From NCBI RefSeq assembly GCF_000166295.1, contig NC_017506.1, positions 1,550,001 to 1,614,000 on the forward strand: 64,000 bases of DNA, written 5' to 3'. Both the position numbers and the translations under genes were made by a program. Below are positions 49,996 to 62,593 of this stretch, piece by piece; position 1 is the first letter of the stretch, and each line of letters opens with the position of its first letter. The stretch comes from Marinobacter adhaerens HP15 (GTDB lineage: Bacteria > Pseudomonadota > Gammaproteobacteria > Pseudomonadales > Oleiphilaceae). The notes under the pieces are model-generated. The model saw only the letters and a program-made list of their open reading frames with translations. It was not told the origin of the DNA and did no database searches.

Positions 49996-50700
49996 ATGTT
50001 AGTAAGCCTTTATCGTTATAACCCGGAGACCGACAACGCGCCTTATATGCAGGACGTGGATGTCGAAATTCCGGAAGGCAAGGATCTCATGGTTCTTGAC
50101 GTGCTGAACCTGGTCAAGGAGCGGGATCCTTCAATGGCCTATCGCCGTTCCTGTCGGGAGGGCGTTTGTGGCTCCGACGGCATGAACATGAACGGCAAGA
50201 ACGGGCTGGCCTGTATCACGCCTGTTTCCCAGGTGGTGAAGGGCGATAAGCTGGTTCTGCGCCCGCTGCCGGGCCTGCCGGTCATTCGTGATCTGGTTGT
50301 AGATATGAGTCTTTTCTATAAGCAGTACGAAAAGGTCATGCCGTACCTGATTAACGACAAGCCTGCGCCTGCGATCGAGCGGCTGCAGTCTCCGGAAGAC
50401 CGCCAGAAGCTGGACGGCCTGTACGAGTGTATTCTCTGTGCCTGCTGCTCCACGTCCTGCCCGTCGTTCTGGTGGAACCCTGACAAGTTTATCGGTCCTG
50501 CCGGCCTGCTTCAGGCCTACCGTTTCCTGGCTGACAGCCGGGATACAGCCCAGGAAGAGCGACTTGCCAACCTTGATGACCCGTTCAGCGTATTCCGTTG
50601 CCGGGGCATCATGAACTGTGTAAGTGTCTGCCCGAAAGGCCTGAACCCCACAAGGGCTATCGGCCACATTCGGAATCTTCTGCTGCAAAGGGCTACTTAA
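49996..50700 (+). CDS. sdhB: SdhB, succinate dehydrogenase iron-sulfur subunit
   Basis: SdhB passes electrons from FAD to quinone through three clusters. The 234 residues hold the [2Fe-2S] ligands in SCREGVCGSDGMNMNGKNGL, the [4Fe-4S] set in CILCACCSTSCPSFWW, and the [3Fe-4S] set in CRGIMNCVSVCPKGLNP. GGGGG precedes the start. It ends the sdhCDAB unit; 312 bases separate it from sucA. Confidence 0.98.
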   Translation: MLVSLYRYNPETDNAPYMQDVDVEIPEGKDLMVLDVLNLVKERDPSMAYRRSCREGVCGSDGMNMNGKNGLACITPVSQVVKGDKLVLRPLPGLPVIRDLVVDMSLFYKQYEKVMPYLINDKPAPAIERLQSPEDRQKLDGLYECILCACCSTSCPSFWWNPDKFIGPAGLLQAYRFLADSRDTAQEERLANLDDPFSVFRCRGIMNCVSVCPKGLNPTRAIGHIRNLLLQRAT

Positions 50701-51012
50701 GCAGCAGGATTTGCGACAGACGCTATACTGTTCTGATCAGGTTAGTACCCGGAAGGCCTCGCAAGTTTGCGGGGCCTTCAACCAAAGGCTTATAGTCAAA
50801 GGTCTTACCCGGGTGCACACTACGCAAGCCGTGGCGGGAACTTATAAAGTTTTCTCCCTGTTTTGCTGAGTATAAAAACCACCGGGGAATGGAAAACATC
50901 CATGTCGGGTGTGGTGGCCAAAGTCGATCCCGTAAAAACCCGTATTGACTGAGAAATACCCCTGGCCGACCATATCGGGCTCCCCGCACCAGCCCAAGGT
51001 GAGCTATTCAAG
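50701..51012 (+). other. sdhB-sucA intergenic region with a strong hairpin
   Basis: GAAGGCC-T-CGCAA / TTGCG-G-GGCCTTC (50752-50779) forms a long stem with a small loop and no T-run. TATAAA at 50871-50876 is a possible -10 with a poor -35. I see no gene. The region may hold a second promoter for suc genes, or an mRNA processing site in a single sdh-suc transcript. Confidence 0.5.
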
Positions 51013-53850
51013 ATGCACGAAAGCATAATGGAGCAGTTATGGCAGACTTCCCACCTCCAGGGTGGAAATCTCGCCTATGTTGAACAGCTTTTTGAAACCT
51101 ACCTGACAGACCCCAACGCCGTTCCCGAAGAGTGGCGCAGCTATTTCGACAAGCTTCCCAGTGTCGATGGCTACAAGGGCCGTGACATTGTCCACTCTTC
51201 CATCCGCGAACAGTTTGAACACATTTCCCGCAATCAGCGCTTTCTTGCCAGCGGCGGCGTTCCCGCAAGCGCCACGTCTGATGCGGACAAAAAGCAGATT
51301 CGTGTTCTCCAGCTGATCAACGCCTATCGCTTCCGCGGTCATCAGGAAGCGAAGCTGGACCCGCTCGGTGTATGGCAGCGTCCCCGGGTCGAAGACCTCG
51401 ATCCCGAATTTCATGAGCTATCCGACTCTGACAGGGATCTCGAATTCCAGACCGGCTCCCTGAACCTTGGCTCCGAGACCATGAAGCTCGGAGACATTGT
51501 CGATGGCCTGCGCCAGACCTATTGCGAAAGCATCGGTGCCGAATACATGCACGTGGTGGATACCCGCATCAAGCGTTGGTTCCAGCAGCGCATGGAGCCG
51601 GTTCGTTCACGCCCGGCCTACGAAGATAACACCCGTAAGCATATCCTTGAGCGCCTGACGGCCGCTGAAGGCCTCGAGAAGTACCTGGGGTCCCGCTATC
51701 CCGGCGTAAAACGGTTCGGTCTGGAGGGTGGCGAGAGTCTGATCCCCTGTCTGGACGAGCTGATTCAGCGTGCCGGCTCCTATGGTGCCAAGGAAATCGT
51801 CCTGGGTATGGCTCACCGTGGCCGCCTCAACGTTCTGGTAAACACCCTGGGCAAAAATCCGCGGGAGCTTTTCGACGAATTCGAGGGCAAGAAGCTCGCA
51901 GATTCTGGCTCCGGTGATGTGAAGTACCACCAGGGCTTCTCATCCAACGTGATGACGCCGGGTGGCGAAGTTCACCTGGCAATGGCGTTTAACCCGTCAC
52001 ACCTTGAAATCGTTTCTCCGGTTGTTGAGGGCTCTGTCCGGGCTCGTCAAACCCGCCGTAACGACAATGAGGGCACCAAGGTCGTTCCGATTATCATGCA
52101 CGGCGACGCGGCGTTTGCCGGCCAGGGCGTGGTGATGGAAACTTTCCAGATGTCCCAGACCCGCGGCTTCGGCGTTGGTGGCACCATTCATATCGTGATC
52201 AACAACCAGGTTGGTTTCACCACCAGCAAGCAGGAAGATGCGCGATCCACGGAATACTGTACCGACGTTGCCAAGATGATCCAGGCGCCGATTCTGCATG
52301 TGAATGCGGATGACCCTGAAGCGGTCATGTTCGTGACACAGATGGCCATGGATTATCGCAATGAATTCAAGAACGACGTTGTGATCGACCTCGTCTGCTA
52401 TCGTCGTCGCGGTCACAACGAAGCGGACGAGCCGGCAGCAACCCAGCCGGTCATGTACGAGAAAATCCGCAAGCTCAAGACCACCCGCAACCTGTACGTG
52501 GATCAATTGGTGGAAGCCGGTGTTATCACCGAGGAAGAAGCCAAGCAGATGGAGAACGACTACCGTGACGCCCTGGATAATGGCGAGCACGTGGTCAAGT
52601 CCCTGGTCAAAGAGCCCAACAAAGAGCTCTACGTTGACTGGACTCCTTACCTCGGCCACGAGTGGACAGCCAAGTGCAAGTCCAGCGTTGCGCTGAAGAC
52701 GATCCAGAAGCTGGGCAAGAAACTGACCTCGGTCCCTGAAGGTTTCAGTATCCAGCGTCAGGTCTCCAAGATTGTTTCCGACCGCGAAAAAATGACCGCC
52801 GGCGCCCTGCCTATCAACTGGGGCTACGGTGAAGTCATGGCGTACGCGACGCTGTTGGACGAAGGTCACCCAATCCGTCTTACGGGGCAGGATATTGGCC
52901 GTGGCACGTTCTCTCACCGCCATGCCGTCCTTCACAACCAGAAAGATGGATCGACCCATATCGCTCTGGCGGAATTGTCGGAAGATCAGCCCAAGTTCGA
53001 AATTTACGACTCGCTGCTGTCGGAAGAAGCCGTAATGGCGTTCGAGTACGGCTACGCCACTACCGCGCCTGATGGCCTTGTGGTCTGGGAAGCGCAGTTC
53101 GGCGATTTTGCCAATGGTGCCCAGGTTGTAATCGATCAGTTCCTGACCAGCGGTGAGCACAAGTGGGGACGCCTTTGTGGTCTGACCCTTCTGCTGCCCC
53201 ATGGTTACGAAGGGCAAGGGCCGGAGCACAGCTCGGCGCGCCTTGAGCGTTTCCTGCAACTGAGTGCAGAGCATAATATCCAGGTTTGCGTGCCCACCAC
53301 GCCTTCCCAGGTATTCCACATGCTGCGGCGCCAGGTAAAACGCCCGTTACGCAAGCCGTTGGTAGCCATTACGCCCAAGAGCCTGCTGCGGCACAAGGAA
53401 GCGACGTCTGATCTTGATGATCTGACCAGCGGTACTTTCAAGACGGTGCTGCCCGAGAAAGAACCGTCCGATCCGAAGAAGGTCACCCGTCTGATCCTGT
53501 GCTCAGGCAAGGTGTATTTCGATCTGCTTGAAAAGAAGAAGTCGGACGAGCGTGATGACGTGGCCATTGTCCGGATCGAACAGCTGTATCCTTTCCCTGG
53601 AGACGATCTTGACGAGCTCTTGAGCGAGTACTCCAAGCTCAAGCACGTCGTCTGGTGTCAGGAAGAGCCGATGAACCAGGGTGCCTGGTACTGCAGCCAG
53701 CATCACATGCGTAATGCGCTGCACCGCCTGAACCCCAAGCTGTACCTTCAGTATGCCGGTCGTGACGCTTCGGCTGCTCCTGCCTGTGGCCATATGTCGG
53801 TCCACATTGAAGAGCAGAAGAAACTGGTTAACGACGCGTTTGAAATTTGA
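51013..53850 (+). CDS. sucA: SucA, 2-oxoglutarate dehydrogenase E1
   Basis: SucA is the thiamine-diphosphate-dependent decarboxylase of the 2-oxoglutarate dehydrogenase complex. The 945 residues include the N-terminal E2-binding helix (QLWQTSHLQGGNLAYVEQL), FGLEGGESLIPCLDELIQ, GMAHRGRLNVLVNTLGK, the ThDP Mg site GDAAFAGQGVV...NNQVGFTT, and the transketolase-like half with GQDIGRGTFSHRHAVLHNQ and PHGYEGQGPEHSSARLERF. GGTGAG lies upstream of the ATG. Confidence 0.98.
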   Translation: MHESIMEQLWQTSHLQGGNLAYVEQLFETYLTDPNAVPEEWRSYFDKLPSVDGYKGRDIVHSSIREQFEHISRNQRFLASGGVPASATSDADKKQIRVLQLINAYRFRGHQEAKLDPLGVWQRPRVEDLDPEFHELSDSDRDLEFQTGSLNLGSETMKLGDIVDGLRQTYCESIGAEYMHVVDTRIKRWFQQRMEPVRSRPAYEDNTRKHILERLTAAEGLEKYLGSRYPGVKRFGLEGGESLIPCLDELIQRAGSYGAKEIVLGMAHRGRLNVLVNTLGKNPRELFDEFEGKKLADSGSGDVKYHQGFSSNVMTPGGEVHLAMAFNPSHLEIVSPVVEGSVRARQTRRNDNEGTKVVPIIMHGDAAFAGQGVVMETFQMSQTRGFGVGGTIHIVINNQVGFTTSKQEDARSTEYCTDVAKMIQAPILHVNADDPEAVMFVTQMAMDYRNEFKNDVVIDLVCYRRRGHNEADEPAATQPVMYEKIRKLKTTRNLYVDQLVEAGVITEEEAKQMENDYRDALDNGEHVVKSLVKEPNKELYVDWTPYLGHEWTAKCKSSVALKTIQKLGKKLTSVPEGFSIQRQVSKIVSDREKMTAGALPINWGYGEVMAYATLLDEGHPIRLTGQDIGRGTFSHRHAVLHNQKDGSTHIALAELSEDQPKFEIYDSLLSEEAVMAFEYGYATTAPDGLVVWEAQFGDFANGAQVVIDQFLTSGEHKWGRLCGLTLLLPHGYEGQGPEHSSARLERFLQLSAEHNIQVCVPTTPSQVFHMLRRQVKRPLRKPLVAITPKSLLRHKEATSDLDDLTSGTFKTVLPEKEPSDPKKVTRLILCSGKVYFDLLEKKKSDERDDVAIVRIEQLYPFPGDDLDELLSEYSKLKHVVWCQEEPMNQGAWYCSQHHMRNALHRLNPKLYLQYAGRDASAAPACGHMSVHIEEQKKLVNDAFEI

Positions 53851-53875
53851 CGAGCTACCGAACTAAGGATCTGTA

Positions 53876-56583
<2,708 letters not shown>

Positions 56584-56619
56584 CGCAAACCAGGAATTTT
56601 TTAATTCGGGACATTAACT

Positions 56620-57786
56620 ATGAATTTGCATGAATATCAGGGCAAACAGCTTTTCGCTGAATATGGCCTGCCAGTATCCAAGGGCATTGCCTGTGATACT
56701 CCGAAGGAAGCTGTAGACGCAGCTGGTGAAATCGGCGGTGATGCATGGGTTGTGAAAGCCCAGGTTCACGCAGGTGGCCGTGGTAAGGCTGGTGGTGTAA
56801 AGCTGGTCAAGAGCAAAGAAGAGATCCGCGAGTTTGCCGAGAAGTGGCTGGGCCAGAACCTGGTAACCTACCAGACAGATGAAAACGGCCAGCCGGTGAG
56901 CAAGATCCTGGTTGAATCCCTCACCGACATCGACCAGGAGCTTTACCTGGGCGCGGTTGTTGACCGTGGCACTCGCCGCATCGTGTTCATGGCTTCCACC
57001 GAAGGTGGTGTTGAGATTGAGAAGGTTGCCGAAGAAACGCCCGAGAAGATCCTGAAAGCCGAAATCGACCCGCTGGTTGGCGCTCAGCCGTACCAGGGCC
57101 GCGAGCTCGCGTTCAAGCTGGGCCTGGAAGGCAAGCAGATCGGTCAGTTCACCAAGATCTTCGTTGGTCTGGCCAAGCTGTTCGAAGAGTGCGATCTGGC
57201 ACTGGTAGAAATCAACCCGCTGGTTATTACCCCGGCTGGTGATCTGCACTGCCTGGACGCCAAAGTCGGCGTCGACGGCAACGCACTGTACCGCCAGAAG
57301 AAGATCCACGAGATGCACGATCCCTCCCAGGAAGATTCCCGGGAAGCGGAAGCGGCCAAGTGGGAGCTCAACTACGTGGCCCTGGAAGGCAACATCGGCT
57401 GCATGGTCAACGGTGCCGGCCTGGCCATGGGTACCATGGACATCATCAAGCTGTCCGGCGGCCAGCCTGCCAACTTCCTGGACGTTGGCGGCGGTGCAAC
57501 CAAGGAGCGTGTTTCCGAGGCATTCAAGATCATCCTGTCTGACTCCAATGTGAAGGCGGTTCTGGTCAACATCTTCGGTGGTATCGTTCGCTGCGACATG
57601 ATTGCAGAGGGCATCATCGGTGCCGTGAAGGAAGTCGGCGTCAAGGTTCCTGTTGTGGTTCGCCTTGAAGGCAACAACGCGGAGAAGGGTACTCAGGTAC
57701 TCGCCGAGAGCGGTCTGAACATCATTGCCGCTACCAGTCTGTCGAATGCGGCAGAGCAAGTTGTTAAAGCCGCAGGGGGTAAATAA
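56620..57786 (+). CDS. sucC: SucC, succinyl-CoA synthetase beta subunit
   Basis: With SucD this subunit converts succinyl-CoA to succinate and makes ATP or GTP. The 388 residues begin [20 protein letters not shown] (ATP-grasp) and include [39 protein letters not shown], and the ligase part [19 protein letters not shown] with [16 protein letters not shown]. It overlaps sucD by 1 base (TAATG). Confidence 0.98.
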   Translation: MNLHEYQGKQLFAEYGLPVSKGIACDTPKEAVDAAGEIGGDAWVVKAQVHAGGRGKAGGVKLVKSKEEIREFAEKWLGQNLVTYQTDENGQPVSKILVESLTDIDQELYLGAVVDRGTRRIVFMASTEGGVEIEKVAEETPEKILKAEIDPLVGAQPYQGRELAFKLGLEGKQIGQFTKIFVGLAKLFEECDLALVEINPLVITPAGDLHCLDAKVGVDGNALYRQKKIHEMHDPSQEDSREAEAAKWELNYVALEGNIGCMVNGAGLAMGTMDIIKLSGGQPANFLDVGGGATKERVSEAFKIILSDSNVKAVLVNIFGGIVRCDMIAEGIIGAVKEVGVKVPVVVRLEGNNAEKGTQVLAESGLNIIAATSLSNAAEQVVKAAGGK

Positions 57787-58658
57787 TGAGCATCCTGATT
57801 AACAAAGACACCAAGGTTATCTGTCAGGGCTTTACCGGCGCACAGGGCACCTTCCACTCAGAGCAGGCGATCGCCTACGGCACCAAGATGGTTGGTGGCG
57901 TCAGCCCCGGCAAGGGCGGTACCGAGCATCTGGGTCTGCCGGTGTTCAACACCGTGCGTGACGCCGTTGAAGCAACCGGCGCAGAAGCTACCGTTATCTA
58001 CGTACCTGCGCCGTTCTGTAAGGACGCCATCATCGAAGCGGCGGATGCCGGCATTCAGCTGATCGTATGTATCACTGAAGGTATCCCGACTATCGATATG
58101 CTGTACGCCAAAGAATACGTGGATCGCAAAGGCGTCCGCATGATTGGTCCGAACTGCCCGGGTGTTATCACTCCGGACGAGTGCAAGATCGGCATCATGC
58201 CTGGCCACATCCACAAGAAGGGCAAGGTTGGCATCGTCTCCCGTTCAGGCACCCTGACTTACGAAGCGGTCAAGCAGACCACTGACTTCGGCTACGGTCA
58301 GTCCACCTGTATCGGTATCGGTGGCGACCCGATCCCGGGCTCCAACTTCATCGACATTCTGGCCCTGCTCGAGAAAGATCCCGAGACAGAAGCCATTGTG
58401 ATGATTGGCGAGATCGGCGGTACCGCCGAGGAAGAAGCTGCGGCCTACATCAAGCAGAACGTCTCCAAGCCGGTGGTTTCCTACATCGCTGGTGTTACTG
58501 CGCCTCCGGGCAAGCGCATGGGCCATGCGGGCGCCATCATCTCCGGTGGCAAGGGTACAGCAGACGATAAGTTTGCCGCCCTGGAAGACGCTGGTGTTCG
58601 CACCGTACGCAGTCTGGCCGAGATCGGTCAGGCCCTGAAGGAAGTCACTGGCTGGTAA
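57786..58658 (+). CDS. sucD: SucD, succinyl-CoA synthetase alpha subunit
   Basis: The 290 residues include the CoA-binding Rossmann part [40 protein letters not shown], and [14 protein letters not shown]. The phosphorylated His lies in the power-helix region [18 protein letters not shown]. It ends the sdh-suc block, and a rho-independent terminator follows 15 bases later. Confidence 0.98.
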   Translation: MSILINKDTKVICQGFTGAQGTFHSEQAIAYGTKMVGGVSPGKGGTEHLGLPVFNTVRDAVEATGAEATVIYVPAPFCKDAIIEAADAGIQLIVCITEGIPTIDMLYAKEYVDRKGVRMIGPNCPGVITPDECKIGIMPGHIHKKGKVGIVSRSGTLTYEAVKQTTDFGYGQSTCIGIGGDPIPGSNFIDILALLEKDPETEAIVMIGEIGGTAEEEAAAYIKQNVSKPVVSYIAGVTAPPGKRMGHAGAIISGGKGTADDKFAALEDAGVRTVRSLAEIGQALKEVTGW

Positions 58659-58675
58659 GCTGGCCTTCTTTCAGT

Positions 58676-58716
58676 AAAAACCCCCGTTTCTGCCCTGCAG
58701 AGCGGGGGTTTTTTAT
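58676..58716 (+). terminator. Rho-independent terminator after sucD
   Basis: AAAAACCCCCG, then CGGGGGTTTTTTAT after a 16-base span in which TCTGC and GCAGA also pair. It is a strong stem with a T-run, closing the TCA operon. Confidence 0.93.
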
Positions 58717-58778
58717 TTATAATGCCGGGTCGCCTGAACTATGATGGCGGTTCCAATACCAAATAAGGAGTTCGTGCT

Positions 58779-59993
58779 TTGAGTTCTGTAGATTCCCAGC
58801 AAAGGGTTTTGTCCGGCATGCGTCCGACCGGCAAGCTTCACCTTGGCCACTACCACGGTGTGCTGAAAAACTGGGTTAAACTCCAGCATGAATTCGAATG
58901 TTTTTTCTTTGTGGCGGACTGGCACGCGCTCACCACCAACTACGATGACCCCTCCGGCATTGAACAAAGCGTCTGGGATATGGTCATTGATTGGTTGGCT
59001 GCCGGTGTGAACCCGGGCTCGTCCACGATGTTTATCCAGTCGCAGGTGCCCGAGCACGCCGAACTGCATCTGCTGCTCTCGATGATCACGCCACTCGGGT
59101 GGCTGGAACGCGTGCCGACGTTCAAGGATCAGCAGGAGAAGTTGCGGGAGAAGGATTTGGCGACTTACGGGTTCCTGGGTTACCCGCTGCTTCAGAGTGC
59201 AGATATTCTGGTTTACCGGGCAGGAAAAGTGCCTGTTGGTGCAGATCAGGTTTCCCACGTTGAAATCACCCGGGAAATCGCGCGCCGGTTCAACCACATC
59301 TATGGTCGCGAGCCAGGGTTTGAAGAGCAGGCGGAAGGTGCCATCGTGAAGATGGGCAAGAAAAACGCCAAGCTCTATCGCAATCTCAAGAGGCGTTACC
59401 AGGAAGAGGGCGACATGGACGCCCTGGAAACGGCCCGTGCTCTGCTGAAAGAGCAACAGAATATCTCCCTGGGCGATCGTGAGCGTCTTTACGGTTACAT
59501 TGAAGGTGGCGGCAAGGTGATTCTGCCGGAGCCCCAACCGCTGCTGACGCCGGAATCCAAATTGCCGGGGCTGGATGGGCAGAAAATGTCCAAGTCCTAC
59601 AACAACTACATCGGCCTGCGGGAAGAGCCGGACAGCGTAGCCCAGAAGGTTCGCACCATGCAGACCGACCCCCAACGGGTCCGGCGCACCGATGCGGGTG
59701 AGCCCGAAAAGTGCCCGGTGTGGGGAATGCACAAGATCTATTCTGACGCCGACACTCAGGAGTGGGTGCAAAACGGTTGTCGCAGCGCCGGCATCGGTTG
59801 CCTGGATTGCAAGAAGCCGTTGATTGACGCGATTGTCGAGGAGCAGCGTCCGCTCCACGAACGCGCGCGGGAGTATGAGGGCAATCCGGATCTGGTTCAT
59901 TCCATTCTCCAGGAAGGTCGCGAGCACGCCCGCGACGCCGCCCGCGACACCCTGGAGGAAGTCCGGGCCGCCATGGGGCTTCATTACCGCTGA
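58779..59993 (+). CDS. trpS: TrpS, tryptophanyl-tRNA synthetase with a Cys-cluster motif
   Basis: This class I synthetase charges tRNA-Trp. It starts at TTG 58779, with AAGGAG 8 bases upstream. The 404 residues have the HIGH-type motif GKLHLGHYHG and the KMSKS motif in LDGQKMSKSYNN, and are about 70 residues longer than the E. coli enzyme. In the C-terminal part four Cys are spaced C-x21-C-x6-C-x2-C (KCPVWG, NGCRSAGIGCLDC). This is close to the C-x22-C-x6-C-x2-C [4Fe-4S] site known from the Thermotoga maritima enzyme, which sits near the anticodon-binding region. Confidence 0.96.
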   Translation: MSSVDSQQRVLSGMRPTGKLHLGHYHGVLKNWVKLQHEFECFFFVADWHALTTNYDDPSGIEQSVWDMVIDWLAAGVNPGSSTMFIQSQVPEHAELHLLLSMITPLGWLERVPTFKDQQEKLREKDLATYGFLGYPLLQSADILVYRAGKVPVGADQVSHVEITREIARRFNHIYGREPGFEEQAEGAIVKMGKKNAKLYRNLKRRYQEEGDMDALETARALLKEQQNISLGDRERLYGYIEGGGKVILPEPQPLLTPESKLPGLDGQKMSKSYNNYIGLREEPDSVAQKVRTMQTDPQRVRRTDAGEPEKCPVWGMHKIYSDADTQEWVQNGCRSAGIGCLDCKKPLIDAIVEEQRPLHERAREYEGNPDLVHSILQEGREHARDAARDTLEEVRAAMGLHYR

Positions 59994-60052
59994 ATCCGCA
60001 GGAGTCGGTGCCACGAGCATACAGCCAGTGCGCCGACCCGGAGTGAAAGGTT

Positions 60053-60886
60053 ATGACTGAAGAATCCACCGATCAGGCCACGCCCGAAGCCCAGGACGCT
60101 GCACCGGAGCAGTCGCCCCTGGCGCGGGTGTCCGGCAAGCCGGTGGTGGATCTTCCCAAGGATTTGTACATTCCACCGGACGCCCTTGCCGTCTTCCTTG
60201 AGGCGTTCGAAGGGCCGCTGGATCTTCTGCTGTATCTCATCCGTCGCCAGAACATGAACATTCTGGACATCGACGTCAGCGAAATTACCCGGCAATACAT
60301 GGATTACATTGGTGCCGTGGAGGCCATGCGGTTCGAGCTGGCTGCGGAATACCTGGTGATGGCCGCCACATTGGCGGAGATCAAATCGAGGATGCTGTTG
60401 CCTCGACAGGAAAGCGACGATGAGGAAGAGGTTGATCCCCGGGCCGAGCTGATTCGCCGGCTTCAGCAATACGAACGGTTCAAGCAGGCTGCCGAGGACA
60501 TTGATGAATTACCGCGCCTGGAACGCGATACCTTTGCCGCCTCCGCCGCGCTGCCGAAGATGCCCTCCAGTCAGCCCCATCCGGATGTAGACTTGCGGGA
60601 AATGCTGCTGGCTCTGCAAGGCGTGCTTCAGCGGGCAGACCTGTTCACCAGTCACCACGTTGAACGGGAAAGGCTTTCGACCCGGGAGCGCATGTCCGCA
60701 ATCCTGTCGGTGCTTCAGGATGATCATTTTGTGACCTTCGAAAGCCTGTTTACGATTGAAGAGGGCCGGCTCGGCGTCGTGGTGACCTTCCTGGCCACGC
60801 TTGAGCTGGTCAAAGAGCAGCTGATCGAGGTTGTTCAGGCCGAGGTTCTGGGCCCGATTCATGTTCGAGCCAGGGCAGCCAGCTAG
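60053..60886 (+). CDS. scpA: ScpA, segregation and condensation protein A (kleisin)
   Basis: ScpA bridges SMC heads in the condensin complex. The 277 residues have the family start VFLEAFEGPLDLLLYLIRRQ, then NILDIDVSEITRQYMDYI and the helical AAEYLVMAATLAEIKSRMLL. The C-terminal winged helix follows (VVVTFLATLELVKEQLIEVV). The first 35 residues are a low-complexity extension. scpB follows 42 bases on. No smc gene is in the window. Confidence 0.95.
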   Translation: MTEESTDQATPEAQDAAPEQSPLARVSGKPVVDLPKDLYIPPDALAVFLEAFEGPLDLLLYLIRRQNMNILDIDVSEITRQYMDYIGAVEAMRFELAAEYLVMAATLAEIKSRMLLPRQESDDEEEVDPRAELIRRLQQYERFKQAAEDIDELPRLERDTFAASAALPKMPSSQPHPDVDLREMLLALQGVLQRADLFTSHHVERERLSTRERMSAILSVLQDDHFVTFESLFTIEEGRLGVVVTFLATLELVKEQLIEVVQAEVLGPIHVRARAAS

Positions 60887-60928
60887 GGCCTCCCAACGTT
60901 CAAAGCACGGAAATACGGATCAGACACC

Positions 60929-61567
60929 ATGAACGAAGAACACCTGCTTAGAATACAGGCGATTGCCGAAGCGGCCCTGCTGGCGGCGGGCAAACCCTTG
61001 TCTCTCGACCAGCTCCGGGACCTGTTCAGTGAAGAGGAGCGCCCCGCACGCCAGGTAATGGAACATGTCATGGTACTTCTGGAAGCGGCCTGCGAAGGGC
61101 GCGGTTTTGAATTGAAGAAGGTTGCCAGCGGCTACCGTATTCAGGTACGCGAGGAATTCGCGCCCTGGGTAGGGCGTTTGTTTGAGGAAAAGCCCCAGCG
61201 CTATTCTCGGGCGTTGCTTGAAACCTTGGCATTGATCGCCTACCGGCAGCCCATCACCCGGGGTGAAATCGAGGATATTCGGGGTGTTACGGTAAGCAGC
61301 AATATCATTCGCACCCTGCTTGAGCGAGAGTGGGTTCGCGTCGTTGGGCATCGGGATGTTCCCGGCCGTCCGGCCATGTATGCGACTACGAAACAGTTTC
61401 TGGACTACTTCAACCTCACGGGCCTGGATCAGATGCCGCCCCTGAATGAAGTCCGCGATCTTGAAGAGATCGGCCGGGAAATTGAAAAGAACATGCAGGC
61501 GGAGATCGAGTTCGAATCAACGACTGCCGAGAACGACGACGAATCTTCGAGCCAGACACTTCACTGA
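60929..61567 (+). CDS. scpB: ScpB, segregation and condensation protein B
   Basis: The 212 residues comprise two winged-helix domains typical of ScpB, which dimerises and binds ScpA. Visible blocks are RIQAIAEAALLAAGKPLSLD, ASGYRIQVREEFAPWVGRLF, RYSRALLETLALIAYRQPIT, and GRPAMYATTKQFLDYFNL. An acidic tail follows. The gene is in an operon with scpA and rluB. Confidence 0.95.
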   Translation: MNEEHLLRIQAIAEAALLAAGKPLSLDQLRDLFSEEERPARQVMEHVMVLLEAACEGRGFELKKVASGYRIQVREEFAPWVGRLFEEKPQRYSRALLETLALIAYRQPITRGEIEDIRGVTVSSNIIRTLLEREWVRVVGHRDVPGRPAMYATTKQFLDYFNLTGLDQMPPLNEVRDLEEIGREIEKNMQAEIEFESTTAENDDESSSQTLH

Positions 61568-61606
61568 CGCCATTCGGGTGTCAGTCAGATACTAAGGATT
61601 GATTTC

Positions 61607-62590
61607 ATGGCGGCAGAACGCCCCAACAAACCAGCCAGACCAGCCAAGGACAACGCGAGCCAGGGTGGGCCAGAGCGTATTCAGAAATTGCTTGCCCGTG
61701 CGGGCATCGGTTCGCGCCGGGAAATTGAAGGCTGGATGGAAGCCGGCCGCCTGCTGGTCAACGGGCAACCTGTGGCGCCCGGGCAAAAAGCGACTGTTGA
61801 GGATCGCTTCGAACTCGACGGCAAGCGACTTGAAGTGTCCGGTGCGGCGGAAGTGATGCGCCGGGTACTGATCTATAACAAGCCGGAGGGTGAGGTTACC
61901 ACTCGAAAGGATCCTGAGGGGCGGCCGACGGTGTTTGATCGTTTGCCACGTCTCAAGGAGCATCGGTGGATTTCCATCGGACGGCTGGATATCAATACCA
62001 CGGGTCTGGTGCTCTTCACCACAGACGGCGAGTTGGCGAATCGCCTGATGCACCCGTCCAACCAGATTGATCGGGAATACGCGGTACGGATCTTCGGGGA
62101 AGTGGACGATGCGAAGATCGAGCGCCTGCTTCAGGGCGTTCTCCTGGAAGATGGCATGGCCAAGTTCACCGATATCTCTCCGGCCGGCGGTAGCGGTATA
62201 AATCGCTGGTTCCACGTGACCTTGCTGGAAGGGCGCAATCGGGAAGTACGTCGTCTGTGGGAATCTCAGGGTGTTCGCGTCAGTCGGCTGAAGCGCGTGC
62301 GCTACGGGCCGATCTTCCTGCCGAGCAGGCTGACCGTAGGAAAATGGGAAGAGCTGGATCAGCGGGCAGTAGACACCCTGAGTCGCACGGTTGGTCTCGA
62401 AGCGGTTGAAATTCCGCAGAAAACACCAAATGAGAAAGCGGCCCACGACCGCCAGAGGCGGAAAAGCCCTGGCCGGTCCGGTAAGAAAACCCCCGGCAAC
62501 AAATGGGCGGTCAGCGACACCAAGCCTGCCAAACCGGCCGGGCGTGCTCCCCGGCCAGAGAGAGCCCGAAGCAAGACGCCCCGGGGCTGA
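61607..62590 (+). CDS. rluB: RluB, 23S rRNA pseudouridine synthase
   Basis: RluB makes pseudouridine 2605 in 23S rRNA. The 327 residues start with an S4 RNA-binding domain (RIQKLLARAGIGSRREIEGW). The catalytic Asp lies in ISIGRLDINTTGLVLFTTDG, and EGRNREVRRLWESQGVRVSR follows. A basic disordered tail of about 60 residues (KSPGRSGKKTPGNK) follows, common in proteobacterial RluB. It converges with the GGEEF gene, leaving only 3 bases between the stops. Confidence 0.95.
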   Translation: MAAERPNKPARPAKDNASQGGPERIQKLLARAGIGSRREIEGWMEAGRLLVNGQPVAPGQKATVEDRFELDGKRLEVSGAAEVMRRVLIYNKPEGEVTTRKDPEGRPTVFDRLPRLKEHRWISIGRLDINTTGLVLFTTDGELANRLMHPSNQIDREYAVRIFGEVDDAKIERLLQGVLLEDGMAKFTDISPAGGSGINRWFHVTLLEGRNREVRRLWESQGVRVSRLKRVRYGPIFLPSRLTVGKWEELDQRAVDTLSRTVGLEAVEIPQKTPNEKAAHDRQRRKSPGRSGKKTPGNKWAVSDTKPAKPAGRAPRPERARSKTPRG

Positions 62591-62593
62591 TCG

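Noticed and set aside
51997..53319. 440-codon minus-strand frame opposite sucA
   Set aside because: Same reason: sucA is certain and the antisense product has no family features.
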